The translations under genes were made by a program, and so were the position numbers. Below the pieces are notes generated by a model, which did not search any database, was not told the DNA's origin, and saw only the letters and a program-made list of their open reading frames with translations. From assembly GCA_963675135.1 (NCBI GenBank), contig OY776121.1, forward strand, positions 74,608,875 to 74,672,874: a stretch of 64,000 nucleotides of DNA, given 5' to 3'. The DNA comes from Galeopsis tetrahit (Eukaryota; Streptophyta; Magnoliopsida; Lamiales; Lamiaceae). The number at the start of each line of letters is the position of its first letter. Within the stretch, counting starts at the first letter, position 1. Below, piece by piece: positions 22,757 through 34,437 of this stretch.

Positions 22757-23367
22757 ACTTAATTATTAGAATTCATTTCCCCATTAATAATTATTCGGAC
22801 TTGATAATCTATTCTTAACTACACACTAGTAATATTAATTGGAGATAAATTCAATAAAATTTTAAAAAAAAAGATGGGTTTGGGGTTAAGTAATATTAAT
22901 TGGAGATAAATTCAATAAAATTTAAAAAAAAAATGGGTTTGGGGTTTAGGGTTAAGGAATTAAAAGGGGAAAATAAAAGTTCGCGCTCAAAACCTCTTCT
23001 CCTCCGTTAGTAAATGACGGATTCACTAACAGAAGCATCAAAATTGATAAAAAAAGAATAAGTGAGTGACCAATTTTGATAGTAAAGAATAAGTGAGTGA
23101 CCAATTTTGATAGTGATTAAATGTGGGTGACCAAATGTGAAAAGTTGTAAAGTTCAGTGACCAAAAGTGATATTTTCCCTACTTTTATTTTAAAAGTTGG
23201 GGGGAGGGGGTGATTAAAAAAAAAAGGATATTAGTACTTTTTTGAGACTGAAAAATCTCATTTTAAAATTTTATAAGCCGTTAAAACATGATTACAAGTT
23301 TCTAAATTTATAAGTTGTTTTAAGTAGCTTATAAATCAAGTCAGAAGAACTCCTAATATCAGGAATG

Positions 23368-24209
23368 ACAATAAAAAGGTTTTGGATTGAAAGTAAGAAA
23401 AGATAAAGATCATTGACAGAGTGAATAATGTTCACGGTGAATAGGTGATTGAGTCTAATCCAATATTAATAGTCAAGATTACATCCTAAATATTAGGAGA
23501 TTACAAATGCAGCAAATAATAAATATACGAATACATATTTTGACCTAGTCTTTATCCTTATCACTAGAGATGTTTATTCGGGCCGGGCTAACCGAGCTGG
23601 CCCGTTTAACCGTGAAAAATACAGGGTTGGGGTTCATGAATTATAGGCCCGTTTAAAATCGGACTTTTTTGACCCGGACCGGTTAGCCCGTGGGCTAAAC
23701 CGGGCTACAGGGCCAGCTCGCTAGCCCGATTTGTTACTTTTTTTTTTTTAAATAAATAACCTAAAATAAATTTTGGGTCATTTGACCAATAACCATAATT
23801 ATAAGCATTAAGAAGCCCATTACCATCCATTAGTCATTATTACTATTTTTTATTAGATTATGATATTTGTTTAGCTTTATTTGTTCATGTTAAGGACAAT
23901 GCGTTCTAAAATTGTGTTTAAATTATACTTTTGTTTTCTCATTTACTAATTATTAACTAATTATGTATTTTTCTATTTTATTTGTTTGTTGGACATGCCA
24001 ATTGAGACCTTTAATTTTAAAAGAAAAAAAATTATTGTAGCCCGTTAGTGGCCCGTTTAGCCCGTGGCCCGCTAGGAGTAGGGTTAGGTCCCAACAATTG
24101 TAGGCCCGTTAAATATGAACCGGTTAAGGCCCTAACCCGTTTAGCCCGTAGCCCTGTAGGGCTGGCCCTATAAGGCTAGGGTCAATCCGATAGACGTCTC
24201 TACTTATCA
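23368..24209 (-). mobile_element. 3' LTR of the copia element (interrupted)
   Basis: On the minus strand the copia coding frame is followed by a polypurine tract GAGGGGGG and then TGATAAG, a normal LTR start (TG) at 24209. Eight bases into the LTR the hAT element 23565-24202 is inserted. The LTR resumes at 23564 and probably ends with CA at about 23368. Without a second LTR the far border is a guess. Confidence 0.55.
23565..24202. mobile_element. hAT-type non-autonomous element in the copia LTR
   Basis: Ends are TAGAGATGTTTATTCGGGCC and, inverted, TAGAGACGTCTATCGG. A perfect 8-bp target duplication CTTATCAC lies at 23557-23564 and 24203-24210. The interior repeats GGCCCGTTTA/TAGCCCG words near both ends, which are typical subterminal repeats. 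It has no transposase. Confidence 0.85.
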
Positions 24210-26835
24210 CCCCCCTCAAGCGTTGTGTGGGGTGAATGTCGACACAAAGCTTGGATCGTAAGAATTCAAAGGCAGTCCGCGGAAGACTTTTAGTGAAAAT
24301 GTCGGCGAGCTGTAGATGTGACGAGACAAATTGAGTTGAAATTTTTACGGCGGACACAAGCTCACGTACGAAATGACAATCAATGTCGATATGCTTGGCC
24401 CGTTTGTGAGCCACTGGATTTTGACTCAAAAATATGGCACTCTTGTTGTCACAAAGGAGAGTCGGGCGAGAAGATGGAAGAGATCGAAGCTCCCGGATGA
24501 GATTCACCAACCACATAAGTTCTGATGCTGCATTAACCATAGCACGATACTCAGATTCACAACTAGATCGGGCCACTGTCGGTTGTTTCTTAGCACTCCA
24601 AGAAACAAGATTACCACCGAGAAAAATAGAATAACCATAAGTAGAGCGTCTAGTCTCAACACAACGTGCCCGATCAGCATCAGAATACCCAACAATAGCA
24701 AGATCCGTACGACAAGTAAATTTGAGACCAAAGTGAATGGTGCCCTTAACATAACGAAGTATGCGCTTTACAGCAAGAAAATGATCATCCGTAGGAGCAT
24801 GAAGAAATTGGCTTACCAGATTTACAGCATAAGATAAATCTGGACGTGTGATCGTTAAATATTGCAAGGCACCGACCAACGAGCGATATAATGTAGGATC
24901 AGAGAATGGAACCCCAGATGTAACAAGCGATTCCCCAACAACAAGTGGTGTAGCAATAGGCTTTGAATCAAGTAACTTAGCCCGTTTTAGGATATCGTGA
25001 GCGTATTTGGCCTGACCAACAAACAAGCCTGTCGATGTGTATGATATCTCAAGTCCCAAGAAATAATTTAAATTGCCAAGATCCTTAATGGCAAATTCAG
25101 CATGAGTACGAGAAATGAAATCCTTAATCACGGATGGATTGTTTCTTGTTACAATTATATCATCGACATAAAGGAGAAGATAAATAACGGAGGTACCTCG
25201 ATGAAGATAAAATAGAGAGGAGTCAGAGCGACTCCCGAAAAAACCCAAGCTGAGAAGAAAGGAGCTGAAACGCTGAAACCAAGCCAATGGAGCCTGACAA
25301 AGACCATAAAGGGCCTTTTTAAGGCGACAAACATGATCAGGATACTGAGGATCAACAAAACCAGGGGGTTGAGCCATGAAGATTGGTTTCTGAAGGACTC
25401 CGTTCAAGAATGCATTTTTAACATCGAGCTGATGTAGAGGCAATTTGTGTTGAACCGAGAGAGCAAGAATGACCCGAACTGTAGAGGCCTTAACAACTGA
25501 ACTGAATGTGTGTCCAAAATCAGTGCTTGAAATTTGAGTGAAACCTTGAGCAACTAGGCGAGCTTTGAAGCGCTCAATAGAACCGTCAGAGTGATACTTA
25601 GTTCGAAATACCCACTTAGAGCCAACAATATTAGTATTTGAGAGACGCGGAACCAAATCCCAAGTGTTGTTGGAGCGTAAAGCGTCAATTTCCTCTTGCA
25701 TAGCGGGGAGCCAATGTGGAGATTTAGCGGCATATTTAAAACCCCGAGGCTCGGATGACGCAGCTAGAGCTGTAAGGAGAGTAGTCGAAGCCAAATGGAG
25801 AGGATGCTTAGGCTTAAAAATTCCAGCCTTTGAACGTGTAACCATTTCGTGGGTAGGCACTGGTGTGGGGGGGTCGTTGGTTGTATGGGCTATAGTAGGA
25901 GAAGCTGGCGGAGTATGCGGCCCATCAAGGCTAATTGACGCTGGCGGCAATTGAGCAGTAGGCTGAATAGGAAACTGGTCATTATGGGCTTGCAGCCCAT
26001 CATTAAGAGAATAAGTTGAGCAAAGGCGACATGGGCCAGTGGGCTTACATGCAATTGATGATGAACTGGGCCCACTAGAAGGTTTGGGCCTAGATTGGTC
26101 ATCACAAGAAGACGCCAAAAAAGATGATACATGCAGAATATCAGTAGGCGAAGCACTAGAAGTCCCAGAAAATGGGAAAAAATATTCATCAAATTTTGCA
26201 TGATGTGTAACAAATACCCGGGAGGACTCAGGATCTAAACACCGAAAACCCTTGTGAACACTGCTATATCCCAAAAAAATACACGGCCGACTACGAGGAG
26301 CCAATTTATTTGCAGCATAATCACGAAGATATGGAAACACACGACATCCAAATGGCTTGAAATGAGCACAATTTGGGGGAGATGCATAAATTAATTCAAA
26401 TGGAGAAACATATCCCAATATTGAAGAGGGTGTGCGATTAATTACATACACCGCAGTAGCAAAAGCATCAAACCAATAGCATGACGGAGTGTGAGCATGA
26501 AACATCATAGATAACCCAGTTTTAGTGATATGACGATGTTTGCGCTCAGCCCAACCATTCTGTTGAGGTATGTAAGGGCAAGACAGACGATGATGAATTC
26601 CATGCTGAGATATAAATTGAGTGACGTGATGATTAACAAACTCTAAACCACCGTCAGTCTCAAATGTCTCAATAGTAGTGGAGAACTGATTGCACACAAA
26701 TTTGTGAAAGCGAACTAATGTATCAAAAAAATCAGACTTTAAACGCAAAGGGTAAATCCAAGTAAAACGAGAGTAATCATCGATGAAAGAAGCATAATAA
26801 CGATATCCATCAACAGAAGGAATAGGTGCTGGGCC
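24124..26835 (-). mobile_element. Ty1/copia retrotransposon, 5'-truncated
   Basis: An open frame of more than 870 codons on the minus strand carries, in order: the C-terminal part of the integrase core (starting at PSVDGYRYYASFIDDYSRFTW, with TDGGLEF and the PYIPQQNGWAERKHRH region), reverse transcriptase (LLLYVDDIIVT, in place of the common ...TGNN form it reads TRNN), and RNase H (WSAKKQPTVARSSCESEYRAM through ADIFTKSLPRTAFEFLRSKL). Gag, protease and the first integrase residues are missing; coding similarity stops at GPAP near 26835, where a tandem duplication begins. The last roughly 27 codons of the frame come from the LTR and the inserted hAT element. No internal stop codon is seen, so the truncation may be fairly recent. 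It cannot move by itself. Confidence 0.92.
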
Positions 26836-27037
26836 TCACCCCTAAGTTCAGAAGTTAAATCACCCCTAAATACACCCCTAAATGGTACACCATTAAAAAA
26901 TTTAAAATCATCGATGAAAGAAGCATAATAACGATATCCATCAACAGAAGGAATAGGTGCTGGGCCTCACCCCTAAGTTCAGAAGTTAAATCACCCCTAA
27001 ATACACCCCTAAATGGTACACCATTAAAAATTTTAAA
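26776..27037. repeat. 131-bp tandem duplication across the copia break
   Basis: Units at 26776-26906 and 26907-27037 are almost identical. Each contains the start of the surviving integrase sequence plus about 70 bp of unrelated sequence with CACCCCTAAATACACCCC words. The duplication therefore happened after copia was truncated. Confidence 0.8.
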
Positions 27038-27189
27038 GAAAAGCCGATCAATCTAGGAATTAGAAGTCGGTTGAAGGACTATGGAGGGTCATATGCATCA
27101 CCCCCACTGCGCTTGAACTTGGAGACGCGGGTGAAATCACTATCAAGCCCTGGCGGTTAGCTGATAGTGTAGTTCGTGCAGGCTCGAGC

Positions 27190-27870
27190 CTCTTATTCAT
27201 TGATAGCGCTGCCCGGGATTTGGTGATGGGATAGGCTCCCCCCAGGCTTCCTGGGGCTACTACGTTTCTTCGTGGAACGAGTCGAGGTTGCCCGAGTAGG
27301 GGTAGGAACGTCGTTGGCGGTAGCTTCCAAATTTGGATTGTTGTTGGCCGCTGCAGCCACAGGATCCTCTAAGGGCTCATCCGTGCTGAGATTGGAGAAG
27401 GAGTTGCTCAATGGGACCGGATCGTATTCGATATCCGAGGAGGGGTTCCGCGGGGGCGCTCGCGGCTGGAGGTCTGAGGGAGAAAGCCTCGACTATCTTC
27501 TGTGTCGGGTCCTACCACAGGAGACGTTGCGAGGAGGCGGCGGGGCCTATCCCATAGCGCAACGAGCAGACACGTGTCCAGCTACTTTACAGTGGCTGCA
27601 AAACTCCGGAAGTTGTTCATATAACACCTCCACCGTCACAAATTGGTCCTCACATTAAAGGACCAGCCGCTCCAGAAGAGGTTGTTTCATATCCATCTCG
27701 ACCAAGATTCTATAGCATATTGAGCCATGGTCTTAGCTGCTGTGTGACCGTCCATCTTAATGAGCTTGTCAACCGCCGATGTCGCAGCTGTTGACTACCA
27801 AAGTTCAATTGGGAGGCCGAGGAGGGATACCCTGACTTGAGTAGACGAGGTCCGCCTGGTTCGGATTTAA
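27190..27870 (-). pseudogene. LINE ORF1-type remnant (DUF4283, zinc knuckle)
   Basis: On the minus strand several frames together read the hallmarks of plant LINE ORF1 proteins: VRVSLLGLPIELW, then DKLIKMDGHTAAKT, VEMDMKQPLLERL, and the zinc knuckle FCSHCKVAGHVSARC (C-x2-C-x4-H-x4-C). The Ser/Pro/Thr-rich tail (27193-27411) includes KKRSSPRKPGGS. Stops and frameshifts separate the pieces, so it is a decayed copy. No endonuclease or RT part is adjacent. Confidence 0.75.
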
Positions 27871-27974
27871 ATTGAGAGACCATTTTTAAATGAATTAACG
27901 TTGAAGGGTACCAAAATTATTTCTAAAGTTCAGAGCTAAATTTCGTTTTTTTAACTCAGACCTCAAACTCATCA

Positions 27975-28544
27975 AACATATAATTGTATCCCACTTTATA
28001 TTATATTAAGTAGGTAAATTTATTTACCAAACTTCTAAATGAATTATTCAAAATATATTTGTGAACTCACAAGCAAGTTGACTTGATTATATAAGCTTGA
28101 GCTCGTAAACAAGCTTGCAACTTGCAAGACTGTAAACAAGGAAGACATAAGATATAATGAATTAAAACATATAATTGTATCCCACTTTATATTAAGTAGG
28201 TAAATTTATTTACCAAACTTCTAAATGAATTATTCAAAATTTATTTGTGAACTCACAAGCAAGTTGACTTGATTATATAAGCTTGAGCTGTGAACAAGCT
28301 TGCAAGTTGCAAGACTGTAAACAAGGAAGACATAAGATATAATGAATTAAATAATAATCATCGTGTGAATTCAAATTCATGTAAACTCTGTTTTTATAGT
28401 ATAACTATTTAATATACGAAGTGTCATTATTTAAAAATACTTATTTTTTTATGTTGTTTAGTTATGTAAACTCTATTTTTATAGTATCACTGTTTAATAT
28501 ACGAAGTGTCATTATTTAAAAATACTTATTTTTTATGTTGTTTA
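27975..28544. repeat. Two successive tandem duplications
   Basis: A unit of 185-191 bp is repeated at 27975-28165 and 28166-28350 (starting AACATATAATTGTATCCCAC, ending GATATAATGAATTAA). It is followed by an 80-85 bp unit repeated at 28381-28465 and 28466-28544 (starting GTAAACTCT). Copies differ by only a few bases. Confidence 0.85.
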
Positions 28545-31261
28545 TATCAAAATCACTAAACCATGATATTTTGTATGCTAAACTGTAACATTTAATATAT
28601 AAAATAATATTTGAAAAAAAAAATCAAGAGAACTCTGAATTTACGTAAACTTTTGTCAAAATTAAGTACTCTCCAACTTAAGTTGGACATGTCAAATATT
28701 CAATTTTGAAATGAGTGCAACTATTCACTATCAAAAAATTACTCCATAAATACACCCACGTACATGCATAGTTTTTTTAATTTATCTGTATAATCAAATA
28801 AAATTACATGGTGAGTGTCAATATTCACGCCCTTTTTAAAATGAATCCGAGCTTAATTGATTCGTTAAAGATAACAATTGATCTTGAATAAACATTTTAC
28901 TGAATAGAGAATTAGAGATCACAATAAACACGTAGATGTAGTTTGACTCGTTATAATATAACATATTCTGGAAGTAACACATATGTACCATAATACCACT
29001 ACAATAACTGTATTAACACAAATCCATGAATTTTATTAGAACTGTATTTTTCTTTTGTTTGTACATAAAGATTTAGAAAATTACTCTCAAAATTCTATTT
29101 ATTATTACATTTTTTAAATTTTCGTGTTCATCTATATATATAAAATTATTACGGAATACAAAAAATATATTGTATGTAAAATATTTTATACAAATTTTGC
29201 TGATATGTGAAATTGGATGAGTATTTTACAAAATTTCTAACCTAATTCTGTGATCGTTATCATGATAATTAAATAAATAAATGACCTGTTTTATTACAGA
29301 TTCATTGACTATATATTAATTAATGAGCAAAAAATTTGACTATATATACAAGGCATTTAGTTATATTTGTTTGATTGTCTCAACCTCTCTTTCACAGTTT
29401 CGAAAATTCAAATTTATGAGCAATCACAACAAAGAATAATATATTTTGATTTATTTAATCAATGAATTGATTATTTAATTTTGAAAATTTGAATATATAA
29501 TAATTTTCATGTAATAATAGTTTAATAATGAAAATAAAATTGAGTTAATCAAAATAAATAAAAATGTAAAATATTCAACTAATAATATTTTATTTAATAT
29601 GATATTATTTCATTAGATAATCGCATATAAAATGTACTCAGATGCTCATACATGCATTTTCTTCCCATCTTTGATCGACTTCCATGTGTTACGAGGAAAT
29701 ATCTCTCAATTATATATATATATATATATACACATCAAATTTGTCAAAATTGTGTGAAGCCTGCAGTGTGTATTGATGATGTATATATTTAAACATTCAA
29801 CGCCGGGCCAGCCAATTATTGTGTGCTGCGACACAGTCAAAACATATACACAAAACTACACAAGTGTCAAGTGTGGGTACAAGATGATTCATATTTTCAA
29901 ACATATAGTAATGAATAATATACCATTATTATATTTAAAAGATAAGTTAGCTAGATCAAATAACTTCAAAATAGAACTCCACTCGCAAGCGATCCTAATG
30001 TGTATATATCGAGTTGATAATAAAAACTTTAAATATCGAGTTTAATAAATTGAGCTTAAATGACTCCTTAGTAAATTGATCGAGTATATCACGAGTTGGA
30101 GCTCAATTAATTTATCAATATAAACGAATTGAGTTAACATTTTTAAACTTTCTCGACTCAGAGTTTAATTCGAATAATAGCTCTAGCCTCCAATCCGTTT
30201 TGCCAAAATGCCCCTGTTATTGAGCTAGGGTCACAATTCAAGTAAAAAAAATAAAAATTATAGCAAAGGTAACATTACATAGTGCACACAGCACATGTAT
30301 ATAGTGATTACACAAAGAGTTTATATGAATGAGGCCATAATATTCTCTCCCTTTTTTATATATTCAAGTTTTAAAAGTATCCCAAAACATGTAATTAAAA
30401 TAATGCGTATTATTATATATGAGGCATCGAGACTTTTAATACTATGACTACACCAAGTGGAGATAGAGATCGTACAACTTAATAATTAGTATCATTATTA
30501 AAATATTCATATAATTAGTAACATGTGGACAAACCTTAATTTATTTTAGGCGGCTAATTAAGCTAGGCATGTTTTGTCTTCTAATTTATTTGTTCTCCCA
30601 CATGCTCATATCATATATGTGGATTAATTAATTAATTAACAAACAAATAGAGAGTCAATCTGCAGCCAAATACAAAATTTACAGAAAACAAAGTGCCAAA
30701 TTTAAGTACTGAATGAGTCAACAAAGTACAAAAATCATTATTCAATCAATCAATCAATGAGTATCACTTTAGATTTATTTTCGACCAATCACTACTTCAA
30801 ATGTATTAAAATTTGAACAAAAGCGAATAATAGGAACGACAAATAAATAACACAAATTTGTTGATCCTTTTTGTGAACAATGATTATGTCCAGGAGCATA
30901 CGAAATCTCCTATTTCGTGTGATTAATTGGCCTTGGCCGAGCAAGCAGAAAAAATAATTTTTTTTAAAAATATACATTAAACTGTTTAGACTTTTGTGTA
31001 TTTGCAATTATGATGATTGATGAATCATATTCGCATGGCCGACGTGCATACTCCAACTCCCTATTCTTACCATTGGAATTTTTTTCTCTCTACATACGTA
31101 AGAAAATTCAAAAGTTTGATAACTGAAGTCGTAGTAAACCCTAATTTGTACGTAATCTTCTAAACAATTGCAATTGTCACAGTACCCAATAAATGTAAAG
31201 GGAAATATCAATTGTGTTACGTACTGTCCGTAATCTTAATTGAATTAAGTGTTAGTTTTAG
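28545..31261. other. AT-rich intergenic region
   Basis: About 2.7 kb with no credible gene. It includes a TA microsatellite near 29711-29730 and many short direct words. Open frames at 29773-30045 (+) and 30792-31211 (-) have no recognised domain, no homologue I can name and AT-driven composition; they are not called as genes. Confidence 0.5.
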
Positions 31262-31400
31262 TTGTTTTTTTGTTTTTTTAAAGCAAATTTTTATTAATAA
31301 TGTAGCATCAGAAATGCCCTAAATTAACAAAGGAACTTACAGGAAATGAAAAGGAGCAAAACAGAAATAAAATAGTACAACTACATCAAATTTTAGTTTA
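31262..31400 (-). mobile_element. LINE 3' tail fragment (possible)
   Basis: Read on the minus strand the sequence ends CATTATTAATAAAAATTTGC then a T/A-interrupted poly(A), with ATTTAGGGCATTTCTGATGC before it. Plant LINE 3' ends often look like this. TTTTAGTT lies on both sides and may be a target duplication. Confidence 0.4.
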
Positions 31401-31619
31401 TTATCAGTGTCTAACTTTGGCTCCTCTATTTTCAATTTTCGTCTCTTCTTATCATAAAAATGTAAAATCGCAAGAAATCATATGAGCGCCTAGCTCACGT
31501 GTGAGAATGATCATGCACACTCGATTTCTACATCATTGAATTTGAATCAAAAACCAATGGAACCAAATTAAATAAAACCGGAATCAATCCGGCCGATACA
31601 AACCATAAATATATCCCCT

Positions 31620-31650
<31 letters not shown>

Positions 31651-33604
31651 AACAAAATTCAAACAATTTCTATGAGACAGTCCATATAAAGCGCAAAACT
31701 CTAACTTTAAATAGAGTTTCTGTAAAGGATTGGACGTCCCCCGAAATTAATCGATCTTTGAACTAAATACCCGAGACTTAAAAAAAAAAAAAACCCGCAT
31801 AATCAATGTTTAAAATGCGAACAAACCCATAAATACCCCTTTTTAACAAAAAAAAAAAAAAACTTCTAAAATCAAAGGAATATATATAACACATGGAATT
31901 TCTTTGAAGCTAACAAAATCCCTAAAACTTCTTTGTCGAACAATCCCTAATTATATATCAAACACTGATTAAACTAGATTATGATGATATTTAAATTTTT
32001 TAGATTTTAAAACATAATTTATTCTTAATCTAAATCTAAGTTATCAAATAAATTATAAAATTGAGATGAAGTTAAGCTAGATTTAATCTAAAAATAAAAA
32101 GAAAATAAAATAGTTTGAAAGTGGCTCAGGTTAAATTTAAGTTGGTTTGTTCAAGAGTCTCCATCTTTCGGTCTGCCTTCCTCTATCTGCATTTTTTTTT
32201 TGACAGAATTGGAGCTTATCCACAGTGGGGGATTAAAAATAACTTTCAATCAATTAAAGTAAATAGATGATAAGGTTTGATAATTAATCCTTATCCAACC
32301 TTATCCTTCCAATTTGGTTAGATATAAAAAAAAATGTCATAAATAATCCTCAAGGAACTTTATATCCTCAATTTAATTTCTTTTTGACCTTTAATTTAAA
32401 CAATATTTGACACATGGTTAACTAAAATAAGAAGTATTTAGAAGAATATACTTTTTTTCCGTTTTAGGAAAGAATATACTTATTTATCAATTGCAATTAT
32501 TATATACTCCGTATCAAGGTACTCCATTATCTGTATAAACTAGCTTATTTATCCACACAAACTAATTTTCTTATTAATTAGGACATTAAAAGACTCATAT
32601 ACTGTACCTTTATTTATTTATTTATATATATCATAATTAATATTTATCCTATCATATCATTCCTTGATTAGGAGAAGATGTCATTAATTTTTTCTTTTCA
32701 TCATTGTCCTTATTTAATATATCTGGTTTTATTCCAAATCAATATATACGTTTTCCTAATTGTCTTAGAAAACGAACAAATATCACAATTACACAAATTT
32801 TGTCATTATTATTTATCTAGTTAAAAGTCTTTTAATGATAGAAAATTAAAAATAATGCCATAAAATTGAAAATAGTGATAATTTTTTATTTTCTTCGTTA
32901 AAGACATTTACTAGATTGGATAAGAACTAATATTATAGTAGTTATAGTATTAATTTTTACACAATAATAATATTAGTGATGTATGATAAATAAGTTATAA
33001 TATTAATTAATTCTAATAAAATAATACTAGTATTAATGGTGTATGGTAAACAAGGTTTCACATTTACAAATGATCAATAAAAATAATCACAACGCACAAC
33101 TTTCTTAAGATAATTTCTTATATGCAATTGAATTTTAAGTGAGTTGAATATAATTTTAATTGTCTAATTAAATTATTTATCCACCAAATTAGAATGAAAT
33201 TAAAATTGTATCTCATTTGCAACTATAGTAAGTGCATCATGCAATTGATTGCACACAACACAAGTGTGTTTTATCCTAATTTAATTAAATTTAATTATTA
33301 ATTGATTATTTTATGGTTGTCCTAATTAATAAATGTAATCAATCAAGGTGCCCTTTGGCACGAAGATTTGGACTTTGAATAAAGATTTAATAGGTGCTAA
33401 CGCCAACAAAAATACAAAACTGAAGCTTTCAATAATAAATATAATAAGTACTGGGTCGTATTTGACCCACAATAAACACACCTTTTTCTTCACTAAATTG
33501 TATTTCTTGGAAAGGTCCGATTTTGATCCGCTCTTCTGTTCTATCCAGTTTCCTCACACGCACGTACACATTTCACACACGCTACTGTGTGTATTTTATG
33601 GTGT
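31401..33604. other. AT-rich intergenic region
   Basis: No gene seen. It contains an AT microsatellite (about 31625-31650) and poly(A) runs near 31780 and 31850. The open frame 33348-33629 has no recognisable features and overlaps the promoter of the next gene. Confidence 0.5.
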
Positions 33605-33632
33605 TATATATATAGCGGCCTCAAATTAAAAC
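33605..33632 (+). promoter_or_regulatory. TATA box and conserved leader, first tandem gene
   Basis: TATATATATA at 33605-33614 is followed two bases later by GGCCTCAAATTAAAAC (33617-33632). The same 16-mer follows a TATA-like ATATAAT upstream of the tandem paralogue (36231-36246). This suggests the duplication carried the core promoter. Confidence 0.6.
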
Positions 33633-33711
33633 CTCATTTCAAATATTAGGTGACAAAATTATAAAGCTGTAGTTTGTCGAATAAATAAATAAATATAATT
33701 TGGGATTTTCA

Positions 33712-34437
33712 ATGGAGAAGGCACCGTCTAAGTCGAAGGGGGGCAAGATTATGAGGTTTCTTCCAAAATCAGTTTCATTCCAATACCGTTCATTCAGCCC
33801 GGCCCGAGAGAGGCGTTCCGATGTAACTTCTTCATACAAGCCCAAAACCCCTCGCGGTAAGGTATTCGCCGGCCCGATGATTCCCGCAGAAGCCCGACAG
33901 AAGCCGAAGAATTTCGAAACACAAGAGCCCACTTCGCCAAAGATCTCATGTATGGGCCAAATCAAACACACGAACAAGATATGTAAAACGAAGCACGTGG
34001 CTTTGTTAAAAGAACTCGGGCCCGTTTTATATTCTCGGCCCGAGAAAATCAGCAAATCGATGTCGGTGGGCCCGGGGACAGAGCTTAAGAAGAAGCCGAC
34101 CGGAATTCAGAAGCTTTTCAGCGCCAGCAGAAAATCGGACGCTTCGATTGACCAGCGTAAGCCGCCGCCTCCGGAGAGGGCGCCGAGCCTGAGCCAGATG
34201 AGGAGATTCGCGAGTAGCCGTGACACGTTGGCCAATTTTGATTGGACAACTGCAAGAATTTCACCGGAGTACGAGGGTGATTTGTTTTGTGATGAAGATG
34301 ACGCGCCGGTACTGGCGGCTGGAGCCGGAAAAGTTAGCGGCTTGGTTTTGGAGCCGCGGAAGGAAATTAACTTGTGGAAAAGGAGGACTATGGCTCAGCC
34401 CAAGCCGCTTCAAATTCACATTGTTAAAGCCCAATAA
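33712..34437 (+). CDS. Syringolide-induced protein 14-1-1-like (copy 1)
   Basis: Single exon, 241 residues from the ATG at 33712; the frame is open upstream without an ATG. It belongs to a plant family named after soybean syringolide-induced 14-1-1, of unknown biochemical function. Family blocks visible are EPTSPKISCMGQIKH (about 73-87), a basic KLFSASRKSDAS stretch, RAPSLSQMRRFASSRDTLANFDW (about 156-178) and the C-terminal LEPRKEINLWKRRTMAQPKPLQ. The protein is basic and Ser/Pro/Lys-rich with no signal peptide or membrane segment, and probably soluble or largely disordered. A tandem paralogue lies 1.9 kb downstream on the same strand. The first 60 residues are basic (KAPSKSKGGKIMRFLPKSVS); a subcellular address is not clear. 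Confidence 0.85.
   Translation: MEKAPSKSKGGKIMRFLPKSVSFQYRSFSPARERRSDVTSSYKPKTPRGKVFAGPMIPAEARQKPKNFETQEPTSPKISCMGQIKHTNKICKTKHVALLKELGPVLYSRPEKISKSMSVGPGTELKKKPTGIQKLFSASRKSDASIDQRKPPPPERAPSLSQMRRFASSRDTLANFDWTTARISPEYEGDLFCDEDDAPVLAAGAGKVSGLVLEPRKEINLWKRRTMAQPKPLQIHIVKAQ

Larger units (their letters stand above)
21766..23179. mobile_element. Mutator-like element with long inverted arms
   Basis: Terminal arms of roughly 320-440 bp are inverted copies: the left runs from GGGAC-TTTTGGTCACTAAAC to the run of T near 22200, the right from about 22850 to GTGACCAAAAGTGATATTTTCCC. A perfect 9-bp target duplication TACTTTTAT lies at 21757-21765 and 23180-23188. The left arm contains a 119-bp tandem duplication (21969-22087 and 22088-22206). 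The centre carries another MITE (22275-22505) and a perfect 52-bp inverted repeat (22546-22756). No transposase is present. Confidence 0.85.

Noticed and set aside
29773..31211. Small open frames at 29773-30045 (+), 30792-31007 (-) and 31008-31211 (-)
   Set aside because: AT-driven codons, no domains, no promoter or splice context; indistinguishable from chance frames.
33700..33711. Start of the first 14-1-1-like gene at TTG (33700)
   Set aside because: The frame is open from there but the first ATG is at 33712; non-ATG initiation is not needed. The matching bases in copy 2 are best explained by duplication.
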